The notes: generated by a model not told the origin, from the letters alone. A DNA stretch of 64,000 bases from Paenibacillus_V sp046244365 (GCF_046244365.1 NZ_CP176395.1:7688001-7752000), one strand, 5' to 3'. Counted from the stretch's first letter, positions 8,027 to 16,850 are shown. Program-made: numbers and translations.

Positions 8027-10114
8027 TCAAGCAATGAATTCAGACATGATTCTACTGATGTCAAAGGGCGTAATTCCTTTATGAAGCGAAAAAACCGTTT
8101 GGGCCATGTCGGCGCTTTCCACTAATCGACCTCTGGCAGCAGCATGAAGCATGAATAACTCATACAGGTTAGGCTTCGTTAATGAGGTCATTGCTTTTCC
8201 CATCAGCACCATCCCCCTCTGGTTCCCTTCTACATTGTTGTAATAGTTAGGATGGCTTTTTAACGCCAAGTCCGTCCAAATAATCGTTCGCTCCGCCAAA
8301 TCCAAAATGACCGGAATAGCGATTTGGGTGTCCGCAGCCATATCTATTTTATCCACCACGGACGAGGGCTCGAATGTCTCTCCGGAATTGGGGCGCTTCC
8401 TCATCATCCAACCAGCAAAACATTCAGGCAGATTACAATAAGCTTGCCCGGTAAACGAATGTAGCGAAGCTACAATATATCGCCCGCCATAGTTAACAAC
8501 GGAAGGAATATCAATATCTATAAACTCACAAGCTCCATGTGGCGCCGATGTAATATCCCCGCTGTGAGCGGCTCTATACTTCACTGAACGCAGATTCGTG
8601 TACGAGATATGCTCGACATATTGCCAGTGTTCATCATACATAACTGCAGATAAGTCTATATCGGCTCTACCGGTATGTTTACCGTTTACAGTCCCTTCTT
8701 TCCACCATAAGAAAAAGCGGATCGTGTCCCCTTCGGGCATCTCAAGCTTGCTGCCTCGAACGATGGTACGAAGTGCCTTACTCGCCGACCTTTGTGAGAA
8801 GGGCATCAAGTAATGCCTCAATCTCTCGTCGATATAGACGTCCCCTAACGAAGGAAGCTCCGAGAATCGGTTTATTAGCGTACTTCTGCATATTTGTACA
8901 ATGCCTTCACAGGCTTTGGCTTCAATATCGGGAAGAGTGTTCTTAATCGCTACCGCTTTTGCTAGGTTCCCTTTTGGAAAGAACGTCCGTAACTCATGCT
9001 TTTCGTTCCTATGGTTAAAATGTGCCATTACTTGCAATAACACTGGAGTCGAAACATGCTTAGCAGCCTCACCGAACATCACCACAACTTGGGAGGAATC
9101 CTTATTGATTCTTAGCAAATGGTCTAATCGTCTAGCAAACTCTCCCGCACGATTTTTCAATAATTCCGCTGCCAGGAACGAGTTCTTATGGCGCAGCGCC
9201 TGCTCAACCTTTCCGCCGAACGTTTCATAGGGTCTATGGTTTCGAAGAACATCAAACGCTTCTCTGCAATTGAAAAATCGGTTCTTATATTCAGCAGGGT
9301 GTAAGATCTCACCAAGACGGATCCACCGATGCTTATGACGCAGCATATCCTCGACAAGGTTCCCGCATTGTTCAAGCAGTTCTAAGAGCAACCGCCTCTC
9401 AACGCGCTTGAATTTTCGGAATTTCGTGTTTGTGGCAAGACTGATATCCCCATCCGACAAAGCGACAGCCAACCGCAGTACATCCGTAGCCGTCTTCATG
9501 TATTTTCCGATGAGTTTAAGGTTTGCCTTTTCGTATTTGAGGAGCCTACTTACTACAAAACCCACATTTTCTTTCAAAGGAATCTCATTCGGCAGCACGG
9601 TATCAAGATCTTCATACGTTGCGATTACCCATTCGATATCTTCCTTATCCGTTTCGGAGATCGACCCTTTGGCTTGAATGAGATTACGTATCGTTTGATC
9701 GAAATCTTCCGCACTTCCTAAATCAATGATTTGCAGATTATCCTGATCCAATAAGGGGAGTCTCTCCAGAACCGCATGTTCGGGCAGCTCGAGCGTGATG
9801 TAGTGAAGGACAGCGTTCATGTAAAGTTCCGCTTCGCTTGCCATCATAACTTGTTCGGGGAAATTGGGATACATGGGGTTGAAGCTGACATTCGCTCCTA
9901 CGAGCGATTTCAGGTCCGTCACAAGCTGACGATATAACGCCGCAAACTCTTCAATGGACATCGTTTTAACCATTTCCATTAGCTCTTTAGAAAAAGTAAA
10001 ACCTAAGTACTCCACATTTTTCATTGCCGTTGCTATATATTTGGTGGGAAGGACATGTTGCCCAGGCTTTACAATGAGCTTTCTATTTCTTCTGAGATAA
10101 ATGACAGTTTTCAT
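8027..10114 (-). CDS. Large protein with TerD-like C-terminal domain
   Basis: A 695-residue soluble protein. Residues about 470-640 resemble the TerD stress-protein fold: GRADIDLSAVMYD, then YTNLRS, AHSGDITSAPHGACEFIDIDI and a strand-rich YIVASLHSF, with the acidic residues that bind calcium in TerD partly kept (HSGD, EFIDIDI). The long N-terminal part is helical and unrecognised. TerD-domain proteins are linked to stress and phage responses, which suits the neighbouring defence genes; the exact function is unknown. The ATG at 10114 has no Shine-Dalgarno sequence; instead a hairpin array lies directly upstream. No partner gene is coupled to it. Confidence 0.65.
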   Translation of the reverse strand: MKTVIYLRRNRKLIVKPGQHVLPTKYIATAMKNVEYLGFTFSKELMEMVKTMSIEEFAALYRQLVTDLKSLVGANVSFNPMYPNFPEQVMMASEAELYMNAVLHYITLELPEHAVLERLPLLDQDNLQIIDLGSAEDFDQTIRNLIQAKGSISETDKEDIEWVIATYEDLDTVLPNEIPLKENVGFVVSRLLKYEKANLKLIGKYMKTATDVLRLAVALSDGDISLATNTKFRKFKRVERRLLLELLEQCGNLVEDMLRHKHRWIRLGEILHPAEYKNRFFNCREAFDVLRNHRPYETFGGKVEQALRHKNSFLAAELLKNRAGEFARRLDHLLRINKDSSQVVVMFGEAAKHVSTPVLLQVMAHFNHRNEKHELRTFFPKGNLAKAVAIKNTLPDIEAKACEGIVQICRSTLINRFSELPSLGDVYIDERLRHYLMPFSQRSASKALRTIVRGSKLEMPEGDTIRFFLWWKEGTVNGKHTGRADIDLSAVMYDEHWQYVEHISYTNLRSVKYRAAHSGDITSAPHGACEFIDIDIPSVVNYGGRYIVASLHSFTGQAYCNLPECFAGWMMRKRPNSGETFEPSSVVDKIDMAADTQIAIPVILDLAERTIIWTDLALKSHPNYYNNVEGNQRGMVLMGKAMTSLTKPNLYELFMLHAAARGRLVESADMAQTVFSLHKGITPFDISRIMSEFIA

Positions 10115-10123
10115 AAAAAGACT

Positions 10124-10350
10124 CTAGGATGGAAATATCCCCTATATCGCATTCTTAAGCCGAAGGAAGGAATATTACAGCCTAGATGCCTCCTCTCTAT
10201 TGTTAATGGAAACCAGGAAATTCGCATCTCTAATTCGGAATAGATATCTTAGAAGGAAGAGATGCGATAGCCTGGTTATCGGTTTCTTCAGGAAAGCTGC
10301 CACCCTAGATCACCATAGATTGTTGTAGAAGGAAGGATGGCAATAGCCTG
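10124..10350 (-). repeat. Three tandem hairpins with a shared motif, upstream of the TerD-like gene
   Basis: Hairpin 1 (10124-10185): CTAGG, then AATATCC pairing with GG-a-ATATT, then CCTAG. Hairpin 2 (10211-10277): AACCAGG, TCGCATCTCT pairing with AGAGATGCGA, CCTGGTT. Hairpin 3 (10289-10350): CAGG, TGCCAcCCT pairing with AGGaTGGCA, CCTG. Each has a C-AGG/CCT-G outer stem, an unpaired 3-5 nt junction, a different inner stem, and GAAGGAAG just before the 3' arm of the inner stem (plus-strand sense). Stems vary but still pair, which argues for structure. They fill the 5' leader of the TerD-like gene, which lacks a ribosome site. Confidence 0.6.
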
Positions 10351-10511
10351 AAGAGTTTGAGGCAATATTCGCAGTTGTTGACGTTCGCGACCTCTTGTGT
10401 ATGATCATCCCATCTTTTGGAGCGCACGAACATGGTGAAAGTATTACGACCATGGATTTATTTTACTTATTCACGTGCTGGCTCCTTCGATAAGTTCAAG
10501 GAAATAGAAAA

Positions 10512-10536
10512 CCCGCAAAGATGAATTCTTTGCGGG
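10512..10536 (-). terminator. Terminator of the toxin-antitoxin operon
   Basis: CCCGCAAAG and CTTTGCGGG form a 9-bp stem with a 7-nt loop; on the minus strand it is followed by TTTTCTATTTC. Confidence 0.85.
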
Positions 10537-10549
10537 CAGATGCAGCTTA

Positions 10550-10831
10550 TTAACATTCACCTGGAAACAATACAGCCATAACGACAATGTCAGTTCCAAA
10601 TGTCCTATAGTACGTTCTGAACTTGCTAATCACAACACGGGAATACCCTTTATACTCTCCATATTCCTCGACATAAGTGCGGCCGATAATCGGATTCAAA
10701 AGTAGCTCTTCTGTTTCAAGTATAAGCTGTACGATAAAATCATAAGTCTCCTCAAGCGTGAAGTGCTCGCTACGAAGAGATCGGAGCTTTGTAACAACAG
10801 GTTCCGGCCATATAACTTTTTAAGATTTCAT
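10550..10831 (-). pseudogene. RelE/ParE-type toxin with a stop at codon 4
   Basis: From the ATG at 10831 (overlapping the antitoxin stop as ATGA) the frame reads M-K-S-stop-K-V-I-W-P-E and then runs open for 88 codons to TAA at 10550-10552. The product would be a ~92-residue RelE/ParE toxin: VIWPEPVVTKLRSL, ETYDFIVQLI, LNPIIGRTYVEEYGEY, YSRVVISKFRTYYRTFG. Family members have Y or a similar residue at the stop position, so a single TAT/TAC to TAA change probably silenced it. No start codon near the 5' end after the stop would give a full-length toxin. The antitoxin gene is intact. Confidence 0.8.
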
Positions 10832-11112
10832 TTTGTAAAGTCCTTCTGAGATAAGGACTTCATCAGCTCAGAGGTTGACATGGATCGTCCATCATGGTAG
10901 GCTTCCAAGCTTTCTTTCATCATTTGCTTCAGATTCGGATTAGATCGAACATCGGCAGCGATGGAATCCCGATCCTCCTCCTGCAGAACGATCGTAAACT
11001 TCCCCTTACCCGGAATATATACCTGACAGACAGAATTGTCTTTATTCATGTTTGCAATCTGTTCCATTAAGTCCTCATTAGTACGAACTTCTTCCACTAC
11101 AGCCACCACCAA
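10828..11112 (-). CDS. Type II antitoxin
   Basis: A ~94-residue acidic antitoxin. Its C-terminal segment (MMKESLEAYHDGRSMSTSELMKSLSQKDFTK) is of the kind found in antitoxins paired with ParE/RelE toxins in Bacillales, where the tail wraps the toxin. The likely start is non-ATG: TTG at 11112, or GTG two codons later, which sits 6 nt after AGGA. Its stop overlaps the toxin start by 4 nt. With the toxin inactivated, it may persist as an anti-addiction or orphan antitoxin. Confidence 0.75.
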   Translation of the reverse strand: MVVAVVEEVRTNEDLMEQIANMNKDNSVCQVYIPGKGKFTIVLQEEDRDSIAADVRSNPNLKQMMKESLEAYHDGRSMSTSELMKSLSQKDFTK

Positions 11113-11168
11113 TCCTAATCGATGAATAAATCATATCACAAAAATAGCATCGTAATATACGCCCCCCC

Positions 11169-13586
11169 CTACTCCACCCTCATCCCAATCACCCGCTTCG
11201 CCACGTCGACGTGCTCATGATCTAACTCCACCTTCACGCGCCCCAGGCGCCGCTTCTCCCGCCATTCCCGCAGCTGTTCGTCCGTCTCCAGCTTCAGCTC
11301 GGCGATTTCGAGCGCCCTGTCGAACATATACTTCGTCGCATACAGACAAGTCCGCACGCCTTGCCCGCCCGACAGGATCGGCGTCTTCCGCGTCTCCCAC
11401 ATCTCGATCGTGAACTTCACGAACAACCGGTTTTCCGTCCCCGCCTTCGCCGGCCGATCCGTAATTTGCCCGCGCCGCAGCACCTGCCAATCCGCAATTT
11501 TGCCGTACAGGAACACGCCCTGCTGCCCGGCCTCGAACAAATTTTTCGACTGGTAGATCGCGATGTACTCCAACTGCGTCAGCACTTTGTGATCCGTAAT
11601 ATTCTCCAGAGGCATATGGTAGAAAAGATGCTTCTTCGCCAGCTCCAACTGCGACCGCTCCCGGAGCGAGCCGATCAGCACATTTTTGCCGCCGAGCTTG
11701 TTCACGTAGTAATCGCTCGTCCCGCTAGGCCGCGTCGAACGCTCGAACGCCTTCTCCGGACTATCCAAAATCAGCTCATCCAAAAACTTCTCCATCAGCC
11801 CCGTCGCATTCGGCAAAAAAGGAAACGCCCCAATATTGATCAGCTCAATGCTCTTATAGAACCGATGCTGCTTATACCGCTCCTCATCCCCATACGGAAA
11901 AAGCACATACGCCCCGAACATGCTCCGCTCATACTCGTTCGTCTGCTCCGCCTGGTACACGATCGCGTCCCGGTATCGGTGCATCGTGTTGATGTCGTCC
12001 TCCTCCGGCCCCGGCAGCCCGTCATACTTCTCGTGATACGCCGTCCCCTCATACGCCGGATTGAGCCGGTACTTCGCGTCAAAAACATACTTGTACACCC
12101 GCTGCTGCTGATTCGCATCCTGCTTGCGCAAGGTCAGCACGTTATCCGGCCTCTGGGACAGCGTAGGCGAATCTTTGAGAAGGGCGTTGTAATAGAGCGT
12201 AAAACGCTCGCCGTTATGCGGGTTTTCGTACACCATCTTGGCCTTTTGAGCCGACTTATCCAACGTGACAAAAAGTCCGCCACGGTCCACCCGAATAACA
12301 TCCTGCTTGACCAGCTTATACTTCTGGCTCAGCAAGTGATGGATTTTCAGGAAGCACCAGTACTCGTAGAGCTGTGCCAAATCCTTCATCGACAGCTGGT
12401 ACAGATCGCTCTGAATCGCCAGCCCCTTCAGCAGCATCAAATACGTCCGGTACACATCCCGGTAGCCCGGCGCCATCTGCAAAACAAGCGATACCGACAT
12501 CTGCCGCATCGGCCCCGCATCCCGCACAAAATCCACCTGCAGCAAACGGCGTAGCTGGGTCTGCATCCTCGTAATCTTCTCAACGAGCTGCGGATCAAGT
12601 CTCCGTTCCTTTTTCGCCAGATGCGCCAAAACCTGCTTCAGCTTCCCATCCACCCGTTCCAGCATCCAGCGGACAAAACGATTCTCCCCCGTGTCATAAT
12701 CCAGCTTCCGCTTCGTCTCGATCAGCTTCGTCGGCCGGTAACGCTCCTCCCTCACCTGCACGACCCCATGCTTCGCATCCCGAACCAAAACATGCGGATT
12801 CCGCGCCAGGAAAGCCACATTTTCCTTCCCCGCCCGCTTCACCTTGGCACTGTCCATCACGCGCTGCTCCTTATAGAGCCGATGATGCGGCGCATGCTGA
12901 ATCCGTTCGACCGCGCCGACCATCTGCCGGAACACATGCTGCAAAATCGCAAAAAACTCCGTCAAGCTCTGATTCTGCGTCTCCTTGAGCCCGGTCAAAT
13001 GATACGTTTTGCGCAGAAAATCGAACGACAAATTGTAAATCTGCTCATTCACATCCGCCAAAATCGCCTCATAATCCCGCTTATAATCCAGCTTCGACGG
13101 AAAAATCTCCAGCCGCACCCGCAGCCCGGTCTCCCCGTTCACCAGCACGTCCAAGTCGGTATACCCGACCTCATTCTGAAAATTCAGCATCCCCGACAAA
13201 ATGCGCCCGCCCAGCGGCTTAATCGCCTGACGCAAATACACGTTATCATGATGAAACGCCAGCTTGCCGTCCTGCTTGCTATCAATGACCAACTGGTACG
13301 TCTGCGTTTCATAAAAGCACGGCAGCACCTTTTCCGCCCGCGAGTCAATCAGCTTCCCTTGCTCGGGTGAGTACACCTGCACCGACTCAATCTTCAGCAG
13401 CGGCGAGTGCGAAACCACATCCAGCGTCGCTTCCACCCAATCCTGCGTATCGTTCCGATGCAGTTGCAACGTCTCCACAGTCGGATGAAACGGCTTGCCT
13501 TGCACATACAGGTCAAAAAGATTCGTCTCCACACGCAGCAGCTCGACGCTCGAATTAAGAGATCCAGAACGAGGTGAATCCATCAT
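11169..13586 (-). CDS. McrC-like DUF2357 PD-(D/E)XK nuclease subunit
   Basis: An 805-residue nuclease partner of the adjacent McrB-like motor. The N-terminal ~350 residues match the DUF2357 type (beta-rich start, then helices ending in RLLQVDFVRD). LYEYWCFLKI lies at 407-416. The C-terminal nuclease core has RPDNV (D481) and FDAKYR (D503, K505), the PD...D-x-K signature. Together with McrB it should cut DNA carrying modified bases, i.e. type IV restriction. The ATG is preceded by GGAGG at 7 nt and overlaps the mcrB-like gene by 32 nt, so the two are co-translated. Confidence 0.85.
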   Translation of the reverse strand: MMDSPRSGSLNSSVELLRVETNLFDLYVQGKPFHPTVETLQLHRNDTQDWVEATLDVVSHSPLLKIESVQVYSPEQGKLIDSRAEKVLPCFYETQTYQLVIDSKQDGKLAFHHDNVYLRQAIKPLGGRILSGMLNFQNEVGYTDLDVLVNGETGLRVRLEIFPSKLDYKRDYEAILADVNEQIYNLSFDFLRKTYHLTGLKETQNQSLTEFFAILQHVFRQMVGAVERIQHAPHHRLYKEQRVMDSAKVKRAGKENVAFLARNPHVLVRDAKHGVVQVREERYRPTKLIETKRKLDYDTGENRFVRWMLERVDGKLKQVLAHLAKKERRLDPQLVEKITRMQTQLRRLLQVDFVRDAGPMRQMSVSLVLQMAPGYRDVYRTYLMLLKGLAIQSDLYQLSMKDLAQLYEYWCFLKIHHLLSQKYKLVKQDVIRVDRGGLFVTLDKSAQKAKMVYENPHNGERFTLYYNALLKDSPTLSQRPDNVLTLRKQDANQQQRVYKYVFDAKYRLNPAYEGTAYHEKYDGLPGPEEDDINTMHRYRDAIVYQAEQTNEYERSMFGAYVLFPYGDEERYKQHRFYKSIELINIGAFPFLPNATGLMEKFLDELILDSPEKAFERSTRPSGTSDYYVNKLGGKNVLIGSLRERSQLELAKKHLFYHMPLENITDHKVLTQLEYIAIYQSKNLFEAGQQGVFLYGKIADWQVLRRGQITDRPAKAGTENRLFVKFTIEMWETRKTPILSGGQGVRTCLYATKYMFDRALEIAELKLETDEQLREWREKRRLGRVKVELDHEHVDVAKRVIGMRVE

Positions 13587-15777
13587 CCTCCAACCTCCGC
13601 AGCATATACGCTATTTTGCGGGCGCTTTGCGGATAAACCGCCTGAGGCGCGTCCGCGTACCGCCGCCATGGCTTGTACAGCTCCGACGCGTCGTTGACCA
13701 GTTCCTCAACGTTTTTCTTCAGGCCCAAGCACATCAGCATCAGTTCCACCAACACCCGCTTCACCGACTGACTGCTCCCTTGAATGCGCGGCAAAATCTT
13801 TTGCAGCAGCTGCAGATCAAACGCCCGCTCCTCCGGCATCAAACCGAACCGCTGGTTGTAGATCATGTAGAAACAAACCGCGTCTCGCACGCGGAAGCCG
13901 ATGTGGGAGTGGATTTCCTCCAAAATATCGTTAATCTTAACCAACTTCTCCGTCGTACGTTTACTAATCTCTGTATAATTCGCATACGCCTCTTGCAGAT
14001 TCAAATAATCCGCCCGCAAGAACGAAGAAGGAACCTGCCCCAATGTCTCTGGCTCAGCTTCAGCATTCAGTTCAGGATAATCCTGAAGGTTGATATAGTT
14101 AAACTCGAGCGTGTTCGCGCGATCGAGCACCTTTTTGCTAAAAGGATGCGTCGTCTCATCCATATTCACCGTACCGATGATAAACACATTATCGGGAATA
14201 ATTACACTTTTGTTATATCCCAAACCTGCGGCGGTTCCCAATATCTCTTGAGGCACCACGGTATCCGTCTCTATCCGGCCATCGACCCACCGCTGCGTTT
14301 CGAGAATACTAAGCATATCGCTAAAATAATGCTCGACTCGAGCCAAGTTCATTTCATCCAAGCAAATGAAAAATGGCTTGCTGCTGTTCTCCCTTTTGGA
14401 AGCCTCCACAAGCACCTCCGTCAACTTCCCTGGACGAAAAACATTCGACAGATCCTTATACCCGATCAGATCCGAGGGATCGCTCCAATCCGGACGCACC
14501 GGAATTAGCGTAAACTGTTTGTTTGCTTCCGTCGCACCGAGCGCGTCTGCGAACAGCTTGACCAGCTTCGTTTTCCCCGTTCCCGAGATGCCGGCCAGAA
14601 TGACAAAAGGCTTTGTTTTGAGCGACAAGTAGAAATTCTCGATCAGGTGTTCGGGGTAGGTGAAGCCTTTATTTTGGATGTGGGATTTGATGGATTGGAT
14701 GATTTCAGAAACAGGTCGCATGTCCACAGGCTCTTGCTCCTCTTCAATTGATGACGTATCATCCGGGTTTAGTTCGGAAACGAGATCATCGAGTGTGCGT
14801 GTATAGAGCTTGTAGTTCTCTACAAAATTTTGTAGATCCTCAATCATCCGCTCGTTATCCGGCAAGTTATCGTGTTCATACTTCACATAAGCAATTGTCG
14901 AAACTTGATAGTCCCGCCCCAAACCACTTGAAGAAGTCAAAAAGATATTTTCATCCTTCTGCATATTCTCAAGTGGAAGCAGTCCGCGCAATTCCTGAAC
15001 TTTTCGCTTAAGGTACTCATATGCTGCTCGTTTACCATCTTGCTTAGGAACGGTTACTCCTTGAGCAAGTGTCAAATAAACAGTGGTCATATCTTCAGAA
15101 AAGAGATAGACGATGTACTCCCCACGCTGAGTCGTTTCTGTAATTCGCTTGTCCAAAATGGCTATCCAAGGAATGTCAGCCCAATTGCCCTTTCCTACAG
15201 ACCCCTGAACTTTATGGTTCGAATCAATGAACGGTAGGCTCTTTATTTCCTGTGGAATAGTTTGACGGACAAGTTTCCCCAGTGGATGTTTAGCAAAAGG
15301 CTCCTGCTTAGCTTGCTTATATTGAGTAAAAATTTGTTCTATGTAGGTCCTCAAAGAAACGGACGACTTGAGATTGGCATAATAATTTTTCAGTTCAGTC
15401 TGTGCATATAACCGAAGTTCCTCAATGACAATCGGGTTCATTTCTCTCCATAGCTGGTCCTTAAACCCTACCGTTTGATTGGGAGAATTGATTTCAAGGA
15501 TATTTTCAAGAACTTGGAACGGTGTCATCATAATCATCTTAAGCTGCCCACCGTATATCTTTTCCCAATTTTTTAAATTGCCCGGAGGTTGGTCACCAGT
15601 CTTTCCTTCCATCTCGCGCTTCCTATAGTGAGCTAAAAAACGCTCCCTAACACTAGGCAGGGATACCTCATTCTTAGATGAAATAGCCTGCTCCTCTAAT
15701 AAGGACAGGATGACGACCATCTTATAGGACTTTTGTTTAATTTTAAAAATGTCCTGCAGCTGTATAGGTAACGCCAT
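13555..15777 (-). CDS. McrB-like AAA+ GTPase with DUF3578 DNA-recognition domain
   Basis: A 740-residue motor and sensor subunit. Residues ~140-330 form the MrcB_N/DUF3578 domain (GSVGKGNWADIPWIAILD at 192-209), which in related proteins reads modified DNA. The AAA+ domain has Walker A GISGTGKT (396-403), Walker B with the McrB-type LDEMNLARVEHYFSDML, and the GTPase signature GTVNMDETTHPFSKKVLDR in place of sensor 1. The first ~70 residues are a helical extension I do not recognise. It is the first gene of the two-gene operon; transcription probably starts in the 137-bp gap upstream. Confidence 0.9.
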   Translation of the reverse strand: MALPIQLQDIFKIKQKSYKMVVILSLLEEQAISSKNEVSLPSVRERFLAHYRKREMEGKTGDQPPGNLKNWEKIYGGQLKMIMMTPFQVLENILEINSPNQTVGFKDQLWREMNPIVIEELRLYAQTELKNYYANLKSSVSLRTYIEQIFTQYKQAKQEPFAKHPLGKLVRQTIPQEIKSLPFIDSNHKVQGSVGKGNWADIPWIAILDKRITETTQRGEYIVYLFSEDMTTVYLTLAQGVTVPKQDGKRAAYEYLKRKVQELRGLLPLENMQKDENIFLTSSSGLGRDYQVSTIAYVKYEHDNLPDNERMIEDLQNFVENYKLYTRTLDDLVSELNPDDTSSIEEEQEPVDMRPVSEIIQSIKSHIQNKGFTYPEHLIENFYLSLKTKPFVILAGISGTGKTKLVKLFADALGATEANKQFTLIPVRPDWSDPSDLIGYKDLSNVFRPGKLTEVLVEASKRENSSKPFFICLDEMNLARVEHYFSDMLSILETQRWVDGRIETDTVVPQEILGTAAGLGYNKSVIIPDNVFIIGTVNMDETTHPFSKKVLDRANTLEFNYINLQDYPELNAEAEPETLGQVPSSFLRADYLNLQEAYANYTEISKRTTEKLVKINDILEEIHSHIGFRVRDAVCFYMIYNQRFGLMPEERAFDLQLLQKILPRIQGSSQSVKRVLVELMLMCLGLKKNVEELVNDASELYKPWRRYADAPQAVYPQSARKIAYMLRRLEDDGFTSFWIS

Positions 15778-15853
15778 GGTACTACCCCCAAGTTAGGTAA
15801 GTATTTACGGTATTAATATGAGATTTTTCCAATTATGTAAGTAGGCAAAATAA

Positions 15854-15878
15854 AAAGAGCGGTTAATTTCCGCTCTTT
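15854..15878 (-). terminator. Terminator upstream of the McrBC-like operon
   Basis: AAAGAGCGG and CCGCTCTTT enclose a 7-nt loop; on the minus strand TTATTTTG follows. It ends the small hypothetical gene and insulates it from the McrB-like gene. Confidence 0.8.
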
Positions 15879-15914
15879 GGAATTCGACAGGAGTTGACAG
15901 ATTTCCTTTTGTTA

Positions 15915-16169
15915 CTAACGAAAACGATGCTCTAATTCCATCTTCCCAGCTAGAATGCTCTTCTCAAGCCGTAAATGCAGAAGCTCCGTTTGCAGGTCTT
16001 TTCCAATCAAATGAACAGCGTTTATGATATCCTCTGCAGTGATCAAGTGAATGGACTGACTATTCTTCAAAATATACGCCAAGATCGCGTTTACGCATTC
16101 TTCACAGGTTGCAATTCTTTGGATGAGGATATCTTCTTCAAGAACCAATTGTTCATATTTGTTGACCAT
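15915..16169 (-). CDS. Small helical protein, function unknown
   Basis: An 84-residue protein, mostly helical (MVNKYEQLVLEEDILIQRIATCEECVNAILAYILK), with a Cys-x2-Cys pair and a basic end. I do not recognise it. The start at 16169 is chosen because GGGAGCGAT precedes it; the frame could extend to 16235 but without a ribosome site. It is transcribed divergently from a small HTH regulator across a large palindrome, so the two probably form one regulated locus. Confidence 0.6.
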   Translation of the reverse strand: MVNKYEQLVLEEDILIQRIATCEECVNAILAYILKNSQSIHLITAEDIINAVHLIGKDLQTELLHLRLEKSILAGKMELEHRFR

Positions 16170-16216
16170 ATCGCTCCCAACGATTCCACCATCCTGATTC
16201 ATAAAATGTTGAATCG

Positions 16217-16269
16217 ATACGCAATAACGTACCAATACTGAAATTAGTATATGGTACGTTATTGCGTAT
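16217..16269. promoter_or_regulatory. 53-bp palindrome between divergent genes (operator)
   Basis: Perfect 17-bp arms (ATACGCAATAACGTACC and its complement) flank a 19-bp centre that is itself dyadic (ATACT-gaaatt-AGTAT). Each arm contains the sub-dyad TACG-n6-CGTA. The right arm overlaps the -35 region (TTATTG, 16259-16264) of the HTH gene, whose -10 TATAAT is at 16281-16286; the left arm does the same for the minus-strand gene. The symmetry continues weakly outward: ATGAATCAG lies 14-15 nt beyond each arm. Likely bound by the adjacent HTH protein. Confidence 0.75.
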
Positions 16270-16304
16270 AGTCAAGATCCTATAATGAATCAGTTGGTGA
16301 TCAA

Positions 16305-16535
16305 ATGGCGAAGAAAGTAATCGTAAAGATAAATGAGTTGACGAAGAAACACAGTATATCTCTTAGAGAGCTATCTCGGCTAGCAGATGTGCGACATGCT
16401 GCATTGAGTGAGCTATCTAGTGGTAAACGGGAAAACATTAACTTCAGTCATATAGAGAAGATTGCGGAGGCATTAGATATCTCTGATATTCGAGAGATTA
16501 TTGATTTGGTTAACGTAATAGACCAGAGTAAGTGA
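16305..16535 (+). CDS. Small Cro/CI-type HTH regulator
   Basis: A 76-residue protein that is almost entirely an XRE-family helix-turn-helix: SLRELSRLADVRHAALSELSSGKRENINFSHIEKIAEAL spans the HTH and the following helices. There is no effector domain. The ATG follows GGTGATCAA. It is divergent from the small helical protein and most likely binds the 53-bp palindrome between them, controlling both genes. Confidence 0.85.
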   Translation: MAKKVIVKINELTKKHSISLRELSRLADVRHAALSELSSGKRENINFSHIEKIAEALDISDIREIIDLVNVIDQSK

Positions 16536-16850
16536 AACATGACATTATGTTGCTTAAGTGTATCTTCAGGGTTTGGAGTATACTCTGCATCCTTATAAAT
16601 CGTACACTGCTCAAAAAATATTTGTAGTAGTCAATCAGGCCATAAGAAGATATATAGAAAATGAACCCCGCCAACGGGGCGTGGATTCGGGGATTTTGGT
16701 GATTTTTTAGGGTTTGAGCGATAAGGAAAATCATGGTGTAAAGCCTTATATGGCAAGGGTTTGAGCGATTTCATGAAAATGAAGGCATTTCATTTTCAAT
16801 GTGTCGCGGAAAGCCGAATCACTTAAATCATTTCAAAAATCATTTCAATT
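16536..16850. other. Intergenic region with short repeats
   Basis: About 315 bases, AT-rich. It contains a small hairpin (CCCCG-ccaa-CGGGG near 16670) and two copies of AGGGTTTGAGCGAT about 50 bases apart (near 16710 and 16757). I found no gene; a 74-codon minus frame here lacks any protein character. Such repeats can mark old recombination or attachment sites, but no integrase is nearby. Confidence 0.35.

Noticed and set aside
16510..16734. 74-codon minus frame after the HTH gene
   Set aside because: No ribosome site, AT-rich, no protein-like pattern.
16705..16775. Repeated AGGGTTTGAGCGAT as an integrase attachment site
   Set aside because: No integrase, no tRNA and no matching distal copy found; too little to claim.
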